Assembly: GCA_016782825.1 (NCBI GenBank)
Contig: JADHXT010000284.1
Span: forward strand, 1-5,132
From: Candidatus Brocadiia bacterium
GTDB taxonomy: Bacteria > Planctomycetota > PUPC01 > DSUN01
Direction of reading: 5' to 3'
Length of the DNA: 5,132 nt
This document shows, one piece after another, positions 1 through 4,691 of the stretch. Below the pieces are notes generated by a model. The model searched no databases and had not been told where the DNA came from. It saw only the letters and a program-made list of their open reading frames with translations. The position numbers and the translations under genes are program-made. Each line of letters opens with the position of its first letter. The stretch's first letter is position 1.

Positions 1-120
1 CACGGTGACCCGCGGCGGCGGCACCTGTGACATCAGCTCGAAGGCGTCGACAAACTCGGCCATGATCCGAAAGACGCGCCACGGGTCCTGCTTCGTGAAG
101 TCGTAGATGTTCGACTGCAT
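1..120 (-). CDS. LOG-family (TIGR00730-like) Rossmann-fold nucleotide-binding protein, N-terminal 40 residues only
   Basis: The reading frame starts at an ATG (complement of 118-120) and is open to the window edge, giving 40 residues that begin MQSNIYDFTKQDPWRVFRIM and continue AEFVDAFELMSQVPPPRVTV. The D-P/S-W-R-V-F-R-I-M-x-E-F-V-x-x-F-E pattern, followed shortly by a beta strand, is what I know from the N-terminus of bacterial LOG-family proteins. These are Rossmann-fold proteins, often annotated as cytokinin riboside 5'-monophosphate phosphoribohydrolases. The diagnostic nucleotide-binding and PGGxGTxxE motifs would lie outside the window, so catalytic activity cannot be judged. A strong Shine-Dalgarno GAGGAG (complement of 126-131) sits 5 nt before the ATG and overlaps the rsmA stop codon, which fixes the start and implies co-transcription and probably coupled translation with rsmA. 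The family call rests on recalled N-terminal similarity only. Confidence 0.72.
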   Translation of the reverse strand, partial: MQSNIYDFTKQDPWRVFRIMAEFVDAFELMSQVPPPRVTV

Positions 121-125
121 CAGTG

Positions 126-131
126 CTCCTC
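126..131 (-). promoter_or_regulatory. Shine-Dalgarno site of the LOG-family gene
   Basis: GAGGAG on the minus strand lies 5 nt upstream of the ATG at 120 and overlaps the TGA stop of rsmA (130-132). It decides the start of the partial gene and suggests that ribosomes ending rsmA can re-initiate. Confidence 0.75.
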
Positions 132-1065
132 AGTCTGCCAGATGGTTTGCCAGCTCGATGTACTGGCCGACGCTAAGGCTCTCGGCGCGGGCCGATGGCT
201 CGATGCCACACCGCTCGATGAGCGCCTCGGCGGCGGCCTTGTCGGCCACGACGCGGGACGTCCCGAGCGCATTGGCCAGGCTCTTCCTGCGGTGGCCAAA
301 TGCCCCCCGCACGACGTCGCGGAAGGCATCGTAGTCCCTGATCGCCCTGCGGCGCTCCGCCTCGGGCACGATGCGCGCGATGGCCGACTGCACCTGCGGG
401 CGCGGCCAGAAGACCGTCGGTGGCACGGTCCTCACGAGCTCGGCCCGCGCGTGGGCCTGCACGATCACCGACAATGCCCCATACTCCCTGTGCCCAGGCG
501 TCGCGGCGAATCGCTCGGCCACCTCCTTCTGCACGGTGACCACCACCATCGCGAGAGGCAGGTCGGTCTCCAGCAGATTCGCCACGACGAGCGACGCAAT
601 GGAGTAGGGGAGATTCGACACCACCCGCAACGCCCCATAGTCGCCGCGGGCCCACGCCTCGCGTATCGCCTCGAGCGCCTCCGGAGCCATCTCGTGCTTG
701 CCCGCCAGGACATCGAGATTCAGCAGCCGCACATTGGGGCGCTCGGCCAGGCACCGCGAGGCGATGGCAAACAGGCGGCGGTCCACCTCGACGCCGATCA
801 CCTGCCCTGCCACGTCGGCCAGATGAGCCGTCAACAGCCCCGTGCCGCACCCGATATCGACCACCAGATCCCGCGGCCCGACCTCCGCCGCCCGCACCAC
901 GAACTTCAGCAGATTATGGTCGATCAGGAAGTTCTGGCCGAATCGCCGCTTCGGCCGCATGCCGAAGTAGTCGAACACCGCGGCGAGGTCGCGCTGGGTC
1001 CGCACGTTGGCCAGCGCTTTGGCGATATCGAACGGCTGCTGATCGCCGCGCTGCGGCTCATCCAT
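130..1065 (-). CDS. rsmA: 16S rRNA (adenine(1518)-N(6)/adenine(1519)-N(6))-dimethyltransferase RsmA/KsgA
   Basis: RsmA uses four S-adenosylmethionines to dimethylate two adjacent adenines in the 3'-terminal helix 45 of 16S rRNA during late 30S assembly in the cytoplasm. Its loss classically gives kasugamycin resistance. The 311-residue product shows the full family signature: RFGQNFLID at 41-49, the SAM-binding loop DIGCGTG at 70-76, GVEVD at 91-95 for ribose contact, the catalytic NLPYS at 151-155, QKEVAERF at 179-186, and the C-terminal FGHRRKSL (256-263) and RAESLSVGQY (293-302) motifs. It is longer than E. coli KsgA (273 residues), mainly through about 25 extra N-terminal residues before FGQNF. 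The ATG lies 4 nt after the antitoxin stop with only a weak Shine-Dalgarno, so translation is probably coupled. It appears to be the third gene of a unit that starts at the PIN toxin. Confidence 0.96.
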   Translation of the reverse strand: MDEPQRGDQQPFDIAKALANVRTQRDLAAVFDYFGMRPKRRFGQNFLIDHNLLKFVVRAAEVGPRDLVVDIGCGTGLLTAHLADVAGQVIGVEVDRRLFAIASRCLAERPNVRLLNLDVLAGKHEMAPEALEAIREAWARGDYGALRVVSNLPYSIASLVVANLLETDLPLAMVVVTVQKEVAERFAATPGHREYGALSVIVQAHARAELVRTVPPTVFWPRPQVQSAIARIVPEAERRRAIRDYDAFRDVVRGAFGHRRKSLANALGTSRVVADKAAAEALIERCGIEPSARAESLSVGQYIELANHLAD

Positions 1066-1069
1066 CGCG

Positions 1070-1306
1070 TCAGAGCTCGTCGCCGGGCACGGGGGGCACG
1101 TCGGGCACGCGGCTGAGGGCCTCGAGGAAGCGCTCGCGGCTGGCCCCCTTGGCGCGCTCCTTCAGGTACTCCTCCGTGTCGAGGGCAGAGAGCTTCTCGG
1201 CGACGGCCAGCGTGATGAACTGGTTGATCGACACGCGCTCGCGCTTGGCCAGCGCCCTCAGACGCTGGTGAAGGGAATCGGGCAGGCGGACGCTCATCGT
1301 ACTCAT
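1070..1306 (-). CDS. Ribbon-helix-helix (HicB/CopG-type) antitoxin of a PIN toxin pair
   Basis: This 78-residue protein begins MSTMSVRLPDSLHQRLR. The short beta strand SVRLP, the basic first helix, then ALAKRERVSINQFITLAVAEK is the classic ribbon-helix-helix DNA-binding fold, with the turn at RVSINQF. The tail carries an acidic, YLKERA-containing segment and a SRERFLEAL helix, as in the short HicB-family antitoxins that accompany COG1569 PIN toxins. The tail would wrap and neutralise the toxin, and the RHH dimer would bind the promoter (family knowledge). I chose the ATG at 1306 because GGGAG (complement of 1314-1318) is 7 nt upstream. A GTG one codon earlier and an ATG at 1297 are alternatives. 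The start overlaps the toxin stop by one base (TGATG), which argues for coupled translation. The gene follows its toxin, the reverse of the commonest order in toxin-antitoxin operons. Confidence 0.86.
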   Translation of the reverse strand: MSTMSVRLPDSLHQRLRALAKRERVSINQFITLAVAEKLSALDTEEYLKERAKGASRERFLEALSRVPDVPPVPGDEL

Positions 1307-1731
1307 CACAGCTCTCCCAACTCGGCGAGCAACTCGCTCGGCGTGAGCAGGCGGATGCCAAACTGCTCGGCTCCGCGGAAGTCACGCTTGTTGAAGGTCA
1401 CGATGGCCTCGGCCTGCGCAGCCACAGCGAGTTCCAGCACCATGTCGTCGTCGGGGTCCCTCGACACAGGACGCCACAAAAAGAAGACCTGCTGGCGGCT
1501 CGCGTTGGCAGCGATGTACCGCAGGACTGCTTCGACGTCCTCGCGAGAGAGAGCAGGTCCGTCGGGCAAGCGCGAAGCAGCGGCCTGGTACTCGAGGAAC
1601 AACGGCACAGAGACGGATATCTCCAAGGCATCGAACGCGATTAGCCGAAGGACGCGGTGGGAGGCGCCCCGGCGTGACCGCAGGGCGGAAACCACCACGT
1701 TTGTGTCAAGCACAACTCGAAGATACGCCAT
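1306..1731 (-). CDS. PIN-domain toxin, putative toxin component of TIGR00305/COG1569 type
   Basis: This is a 141-residue PIN-domain protein, predicted to be a magnesium-dependent RNase whose acidic pocket cuts RNA and so stops translation when free of antitoxin. The visible acidic residues fit the family: D9 in RVVLDTNVVVSAL, E47 in PLFLEYQ, the D92/D94/D95/D96 cluster in SRDPDDDMVLE, and D117 in TFNKRDF. The ending LLTPSELLAEL is typical of the TIGR00305 group, and the length is normal. The frame is open up to 1815, but I place the start at the ATG at 1731. Conserved residues begin only there (MAYLRVVLDTN), and the extra upstream codons would be the promoter itself. No Shine-Dalgarno precedes this ATG, and the promoter position predicts a leaderless message. 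The adjacent RHH gene is the likely antitoxin. Confidence 0.88.
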   Translation of the reverse strand: MAYLRVVLDTNVVVSALRSRRGASHRVLRLIAFDALEISVSVPLFLEYQAAASRLPDGPALSREDVEAVLRYIAANASRQQVFFLWRPVSRDPDDDMVLELAVAAQAEAIVTFNKRDFRGAEQFGIRLLTPSELLAELGEL

Positions 1732-1732
1732 T

Positions 1733-1754
1733 ATGGTAGTATATGCGGTATCAT
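1733..1754. promoter_or_regulatory. Candidate operator in the toxin promoter (imperfect inverted repeat)
   Basis: ATGGTA (1733-1738) and TATCAT (1749-1754) form an inverted pair matching in 5 of 6 positions with a 10-nt spacer. The pair covers the -10 box and part of the promoter spacer. GGTA also occurs twice, 12 nt apart (1735 and 1747). RHH antitoxins commonly bind short repeats at about this spacing in their own promoter. The repeat is short, so the assignment is tentative. Confidence 0.3.
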
Positions 1755-1766
1755 CCCGCGCGTCAA
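1738..1766 (-). promoter_or_regulatory. Sigma70-type promoter of the toxin-antitoxin-rsmA-LOG unit
   Basis: On the minus strand, TTGACG (complement of 1761-1766) and TATACT (complement of 1738-1743) are separated by exactly 17 nt. That is 5 of 6 consensus bases in each box. The end of the -10 box lies 6 nt before the A of the toxin ATG (1731), so transcription should begin at or within a base or two of the start codon. Confidence 0.72.
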
Positions 1767-1796
1767 GGGGGATTGCTGCCGCCATCGTCTCCTGCG

Positions 1797-1825
1797 TTGC
1801 GCACCTGCGCGCCATCTGCTATAGT
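1797..1825 (+). promoter_or_regulatory. Promoter of proC
   Basis: TTGCGC (1797-1802) and TATAGT (1820-1825) are separated by 17 nt. The -10 box has 5 of 6 consensus bases and the -35 keeps the TTG core. Transcription would start near 1832, giving a leader of about 29 nt that holds the proC ribosome-binding site. The site is back to back with the toxin promoter, with 30 nt between the two -35 boxes. Confidence 0.55.
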
Positions 1826-1844
1826 GACCGCCCGAAACTCAATC

Positions 1845-1850
1845 GAGGGG
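1845..1850 (+). promoter_or_regulatory. Shine-Dalgarno site of proC
   Basis: GAGGGG, followed by AAG, lies 10 nt upstream of the ATG at 1861. This is slightly long but acceptable spacing. No competing start codon is nearer. Confidence 0.6.
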
Positions 1851-1860
1851 AAGTGCTGCC

Positions 1861-2673
1861 ATGTTGAGCCAGACGATCGGTTTCCTGGGCGCCGGCAAGA
1901 TGGGGCAGGCGCTCATCCGAGGCATGCTCGCCACCCAGCTCGTGTCGCCCCAGCAGATTCTCGCTTGCGATCTGTCTGAGGCCCGGCAGGCCGAGGCCGC
2001 CGCGCTCGGCATTGGGGTGGTCGAGGACAACGCACGAGTCGTGCGGGAGAGCGACGTCGTGGTTGTGGCCCTGAAGCCGGGCATCGTGCGCGCGGAGTTG
2101 CCGAGGCTGGCCAAGGCCATCCGCCACGACAAGCTCGTCGTTTCGATCGCCGCAGGGGTGACGCTCCCGGAGCTCGAGGGGATGCTGCTGCCGGAGGCGC
2201 GGGTCGTCCGCGTCATGCCCAACACCCCCTGCCAGGTGGGCGCCGGTGCGTCGGCGTTTTCCTTGGGCTCGTCGGCGACCGCTGACGACGCCGACCTCGT
2301 CAACCACATCCTGACGAGCGTCGGGATCAGCGTCGGGCCGCTGGCCGAGACGCTGCTCGACGCCGTCACCGGCCTCAGCGGCAGCGGGCCGGCCTATGTG
2401 GCCCTGGTCATCGAGGCGCTCGCCGATGGGGGCGTGCTCTGCGGCCTGAGCCGCGACATGGCCCTGAAGCTTGCCGCGCAGACTGTCGTGGGCACCGCGC
2501 GACTCGTCCTCGAGGCCGAGATCCATCCCGCCAAGCTCAAAGATATGGTGGCATCGCCCGGCGGCACCACCATCGAGGGGATCCAGGTGCTCGAGGAGCA
2601 CGGCCTTCGCGCTGCCCTCATCGCCGCCGTCGAGGCCGCGACGCTGAAGGCCGAGGAGTTGGGGCGGGGATGA
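1861..2673 (+). CDS. proC: Pyrroline-5-carboxylate reductase
   Basis: ProC catalyses the last step of proline synthesis, reducing 1-pyrroline-5-carboxylate to L-proline with NAD(P)H in the cytoplasm. The 270-residue product has the usual family length. The N-terminal Rossmann domain opens with IGFLGAGKMGQAL (6-18, GxGxMG dinucleotide loop), followed by VVVVALKP (66-73) and RVMPNTP (117-123). The C-terminal helical dimerisation and substrate domain carries the signature AVTGLSGSGPAYV (168-180) and DMVASPGGTTIEG (228-240). ATG is the natural start, with GAGGGG upstream and the Rossmann strand beginning within five residues. It has its own promoter divergent from the toxin unit and no tight downstream partner. 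The next gene is 255 nt away, so proC looks monocistronic. Confidence 0.97.
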   Translation: MLSQTIGFLGAGKMGQALIRGMLATQLVSPQQILACDLSEARQAEAAALGIGVVEDNARVVRESDVVVVALKPGIVRAELPRLAKAIRHDKLVVSIAAGVTLPELEGMLLPEARVVRVMPNTPCQVGAGASAFSLGSSATADDADLVNHILTSVGISVGPLAETLLDAVTGLSGSGPAYVALVIEALADGGVLCGLSRDMALKLAAQTVVGTARLVLEAEIHPAKLKDMVASPGGTTIEGIQVLEEHGLRAALIAAVEAATLKAEELGRG

Positions 2674-2707
2674 GGGAGGCGACCAATCGCGAGGTGTTCG
2701 ACGAAGA

Positions 2708-2860
2708 GGAGGGGATGGATGGATGAGTGGATGAATGGATGAAGAGAAGAACAAGGCCGCAGGCCTCCGAGAGGCGCGATCGTGGCCCCGCTCTCCGTCC
2801 TCTGTCTTCCCTTCCTCCACCCATCCATCCATCCATCCACCCATCCATTCATCCGCTCCC
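2708..2860. repeat. Inverted pair of degenerate GGAT/ATCC tetranucleotide repeats
   Basis: The left arm (about 2708-2749) reads as GGAT units with interspersed GAGT and GAAT variants and ends in a purine-rich GAAGAGAAG. The right arm (about 2802-2860) is the reverse complement type: ATCC units with CACCC and ATTC variants, flanked by CTTCC-rich sequence. Read on the minus strand, the right arm starts GAGGGGGAGCGGATGAATGG and parallels the left arm's GAGGAGGGGATGGATGG. The two can pair imperfectly over roughly 40 nt around a GC-rich loop of about 50 nt, itself containing GGCC-GCA-GGCC (2755-2765). A transcript across the gap would form a long imperfect hairpin. This could mark the end of the proC message, but neither side has a T-run. 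Confidence 0.75.
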
Positions 2861-2862
2861 CC

Positions 2863-2881
2863 TCGCTGGCTGCGCCAGCGA
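2863..2881. repeat. Perfect 8-bp-stem palindrome upstream of the isomerase gene
   Basis: TCGCTGGC (2863-2870) and GCCAGCGA (2874-2881) form a perfect stem with a TGC loop. It follows the ATCC repeat directly and lies 47 nt before the isomerase start. No T-run follows on either strand, so it is not a standard intrinsic terminator. Confidence 0.6.
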
Positions 2882-2914
2882 AACCCCCGGCGCCCTAACG
2901 CTGTAACCCTCACT

Positions 2915-2922
2915 GGAAGGAG
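2915..2922 (+). promoter_or_regulatory. Shine-Dalgarno site fixing the GTG start of the isomerase gene
   Basis: GGAAGGAG lies 6 nt upstream of GTG at 2929. It is the only strong ribosome-binding site here and supports the GTG start, since no ATG is nearby in frame. Confidence 0.75.
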
Positions 2923-2928
2923 CTCTCC

Positions 2929-3723
2929 GTGGCCAAGCTCTCGGTCTGCATCTGCACGGTCTTCAAGGAGGTCGACTTCGTCGACCGCATCGCCCAGGTC
3001 AAGGAGGCCGGCATTGGCGCCTTCGAGTTCTGGGGCTGGAGCGGCAACGACCTCGACGCGGTCCTGGCCGCCAAGGACGCCACCGGCCTCGACCTGGCCG
3101 CGATCTGCATCGACTCCGCCGTCCCCGCCGTCAAGGAGGGCAAGGCAAAGGGCCAGCTCGTCAATCCCGGCTGCCGCGAGGCCTGGGTCGCCGCCTGTCA
3201 CGAGTCCATCGAGGTCGCCCAGCGGCTCGGCACACAGACCCTCATCGCCACCGTCGGCAACGAGCAGGAGGGGATGACCCGCGAGGCCCAGCACCAGAGC
3301 ATCGTCGACGGCATGAAGGCCGTCGCCCAGGCCGGCGAGGACGCCGGCGTGACCTTCGTCCTCGAGCCCCTCAACACCCTGGTCAACCACAAGGGCTACT
3401 ACCTGTGGTCGTCGCTCGAGGGCTTCGACATCTGCCGCGAGGTCGGCAGCCCCGCCGTCAAGCTGCTCTACGACATCTACCACCAGCAGATCATGGAAGG
3501 CCAGCTCATCGCCAACATCACGGCGAACATCGATCTCATCGGCCACTTCCACTCGGCCGACGTGCCGGGCCGCCACGAGTTCGGCACCGGCGAGATCAAC
3601 TACGCCAACGTCCTGGCCCGCATCGACGAGACCGACTACGACGGCTACATCGGGCTCGAGTACCACCCCACAGGGGATTCGGCCGCTTCGCTCGCCCAGA
3701 TCCGGCAGATCGTCGGCGCCTGA
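2929..3723 (+). CDS. Hydroxypyruvate isomerase family protein (xylose-isomerase-like TIM barrel)
   Basis: This is a 264-residue single-domain TIM barrel of the AP_endonuc_2/xylose-isomerase-like superfamily. It is closest in its motifs to Hyi/OtnI hydroxypyruvate or 2-oxo-tetronate isomerases, which interconvert an aldehyde acid and its keto form using a divalent metal. Visible family motifs are VLEPLNT (144-150, metal and catalytic E146), LYDIYHQQIMEG (180-191, D182 and H185), GHFHSADVPGRHEFGTGEIN (205-224) and YIGLEY (240-245, second catalytic glutamate E244). The barrel starts immediately (KLSVCICTVF), and no signal peptide is visible, so it is cytoplasmic. GTG is the start. The exact substrate cannot be read from sequence, because Planctomycetota and related groups carry many paralogues. 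The next gene begins 26 nt later with a strong ribosome-binding site, suggesting a two-gene transcript. I saw no convincing promoter directly upstream. Confidence 0.88.
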   Translation: MAKLSVCICTVFKEVDFVDRIAQVKEAGIGAFEFWGWSGNDLDAVLAAKDATGLDLAAICIDSAVPAVKEGKAKGQLVNPGCREAWVAACHESIEVAQRLGTQTLIATVGNEQEGMTREAQHQSIVDGMKAVAQAGEDAGVTFVLEPLNTLVNHKGYYLWSSLEGFDICREVGSPAVKLLYDIYHQQIMEGQLIANITANIDLIGHFHSADVPGRHEFGTGEINYANVLARIDETDYDGYIGLEYHPTGDSAASLAQIRQIVGA

Positions 3724-3736
3724 GCGGGCATTCATC

Positions 3737-3743
3737 GAGGAGG
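3737..3743 (+). promoter_or_regulatory. Shine-Dalgarno site of the small exported protein
   Basis: GAGGAGG, 6 nt before the ATG at 3750, is close to a perfect ribosome-binding site. It selects this start over the longer open frame that begins upstream inside the isomerase gene. Confidence 0.8.
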
Positions 3744-3749
3744 CGTGCG

Positions 3750-4229
3750 ATGGCTATTCGTCCGACAATCGTCCTGGCAGTGCTGTGTGGGCTCGCCGCG
3801 GGAGCGTTGGCGGGCACCCAGGACATCGAGCCCGACGAGGCCCGCAAGAAGGCCAAGCGGGTCACGTCCTACATCACCTTCTGCGAGACCGTGGGCCGCG
3901 TCGGCATCCAGGTCGGCGGCATGGTCGAGCACAACCCCTACGACAAAGCCCTCATCACCTACGCCCGCGAGATCGGCCGCCTCCACGTGCGCCTCTACAG
4001 CAAGCTCACGCCCCCCGAGGGAGCCGAGACGATTCACAAGCACTTCAAGGAAGCCATCACCGAGTTCGCCAAGGCCGCCGAGGCCCACTCCAGCGCCGAC
4101 TACGCCACCGGCCACAAGCACCGCAAGCAGGCCATCGCCGACTTCCTCAAGGCCATCGCCGAGATCAACAAGCTCCGACGCAAAGGCACCATCCCCGGCT
4201 ACCAGCCCGCCGGCGGCGGCAAGAAGTGA
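3750..4229 (+). CDS. Small Sec-exported helical protein of unknown function
   Basis: I do not recognise this 159-residue protein. It begins with a clear Sec signal peptide: MAIRP, a hydrophobic core TIVLAVLCGLAAG (6-18), and an ALA cleavage motif ending at residue 21. The mature chain of about 138 residues is rich in Lys, Ala, Glu and His. It looks all-helical, with segments near 26-48, 63-86, 93-114 and 118-143, compatible with a four-helix bundle. One cysteine (C45) remains in the mature part. There is no CxxCH, so it is not a c-type cytochrome, and no lipobox is seen. The tail YQPAGGGKK is flexible. It sits 26 nt after the isomerase gene with a strong ribosome-binding site and is probably co-transcribed, but the shared role of a cytoplasmic isomerase and an exported bundle is unclear. 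Confidence 0.85.
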   Translation: MAIRPTIVLAVLCGLAAGALAGTQDIEPDEARKKAKRVTSYITFCETVGRVGIQVGGMVEHNPYDKALITYAREIGRLHVRLYSKLTPPEGAETIHKHFKEAITEFAKAAEAHSSADYATGHKHRKQAIADFLKAIAEINKLRRKGTIPGYQPAGGGKK

Positions 4230-4277
4230 CGCCAGGCTGTATACGGCAACCACCTGCACCACGTGGTCCCGACAGCT

Positions 4278-4388
4278 CGCGGCTTGTGGGCGGGGTCTCC
4301 AGACCCCGCGACACCGCGGCTTGTGGGCGGGGTCTCCAGACCCCGCGACACCGCGGCTTGTGGGCGGGGTCTCCAGACCCCGCGAGAC
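4278..4388. repeat. Three tandem copies of a 37-bp hairpin unit
   Basis: Units run 4278-4314, 4315-4351 and 4352-4388. They are identical except for one base near the end of the third (position 4386, G for C). Each holds GCGGGGTC-TCCA-GACCCCGC, a perfect 8-bp stem with a four-base loop, at 4290-4309, 4327-4346 and 4364-4383. In units 1 and 2 a second tier GTG/CAC (for example 4286-4288 with 4312-4314) can extend the stem, and the single change in unit 3 breaks that tier. Confidence 0.93.
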
Positions 4389-4395
4389 CGATTTG

Positions 4396-4410
4396 GGGCA
4401 CGGAGTGCCC
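4396..4410. repeat. Small hairpin, possible weak terminator
   Basis: GGGCAC (4396-4401), loop GGA, GTGCCC (4405-4410) form a perfect 6-bp stem directly after the 37-bp repeats. It is followed by GTTCCTT, only a poor T-tract. It could end transcription from the exported-protein gene weakly. Confidence 0.45.
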
Positions 4411-4469
4411 GTTCCTTACCCACGCCGCCAGCAGGACGTATCCAGAGACTCCGCAGAGAGACAAGGAAC

Positions 4470-4484
4470 GCGGGCGTTGCCCGC
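4470..4484. repeat. Small perfect hairpin
   Basis: GCGGGC (4470-4475), loop GTT, GCCCGC (4479-4484) form a perfect 6-bp stem. It is part of the hairpin series that continues from the tandem repeats. Confidence 0.55.
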
Positions 4485-4497
4485 CACACGTTCTCCC

Positions 4498-4517
4498 GCG
4501 GGATGAGGACATCCCGC
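4498..4517. repeat. Diverged fourth copy of the 8+4+8 hairpin
   Basis: GCGGGATG (4498-4505), loop AGGA, CATCCCGC (4510-4517) have exactly the stem and loop lengths of the hairpin in the 37-bp repeats. Stem positions 6 and 8 differ, and both changes are compensated on the other arm (G-C to A-T, and C-G to G-C). CAACG-CAC-CGTTG (4521-4533) and GCGC-GAG-GCGC (4533-4543) follow immediately. Confidence 0.6.
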
Positions 4518-4604
4518 CCACAACGCACCGTTGCGCGAGGCGCCTTTGGTGGCCCTATTGTCGTACACAGTCTAGCCTCGTGCCCCGCGCCCTCACCCTG
4601 CGCT

Positions 4605-4680
4605 CGTCCCCGTGCTCCTGCGCGGGGACGGGATCTTCGATGCTCCGCGTCGTCCGTCGACCGTCGAAGCCGAAAATCCC
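4605..4680. repeat. Two larger adjacent inverted repeats
   Basis: CGTCCCCG (4605-4612) pairs with CGGGGACG (4623-4630) around a 10-nt loop. Next to it, GGGAT (4630-4634) with ATCCC (4676-4680) encloses CTTCGA (4635-4640) with TCGAAG (4664-4669). They end 11 nt before the -35 box of the candidate promoter and might terminate or insulate upstream transcription. Confidence 0.45.
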
Positions 4681-4691
4681 TCGGAATTCCC

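Noticed and set aside
142..1116. 324-codon plus-strand frame opposite rsmA
   Set aside because: It is antisense to a gene with full family motifs and has Arg/His-rich shadow composition with no domain or ribosome-binding site.
1732..1815. N-terminal extension of the PIN toxin by 28 codons
   Set aside because: The codons coincide with the promoter boxes, have no ribosome-binding site, and the family fold begins at the ATG at 1731.
1819..3735. 638-codon open frame on the minus strand across proC, the gap and the isomerase gene
   Set aside because: It is antisense to two clear genes and has low-complexity Ala/Gly/Asp/Leu-rich composition. It even translates the ATCC repeat. It is a by-product of GC-rich third codon positions.
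4278..4388. CRISPR array
   Set aside because: The 37-bp units are contiguous with no unique spacers between them, and no cas gene is near.
4396..4417. Standard intrinsic terminator
   Set aside because: The stem is only 6 bp and the following tract GTTCCTT is not a proper T-run, so it is listed only as a possible weak terminator.
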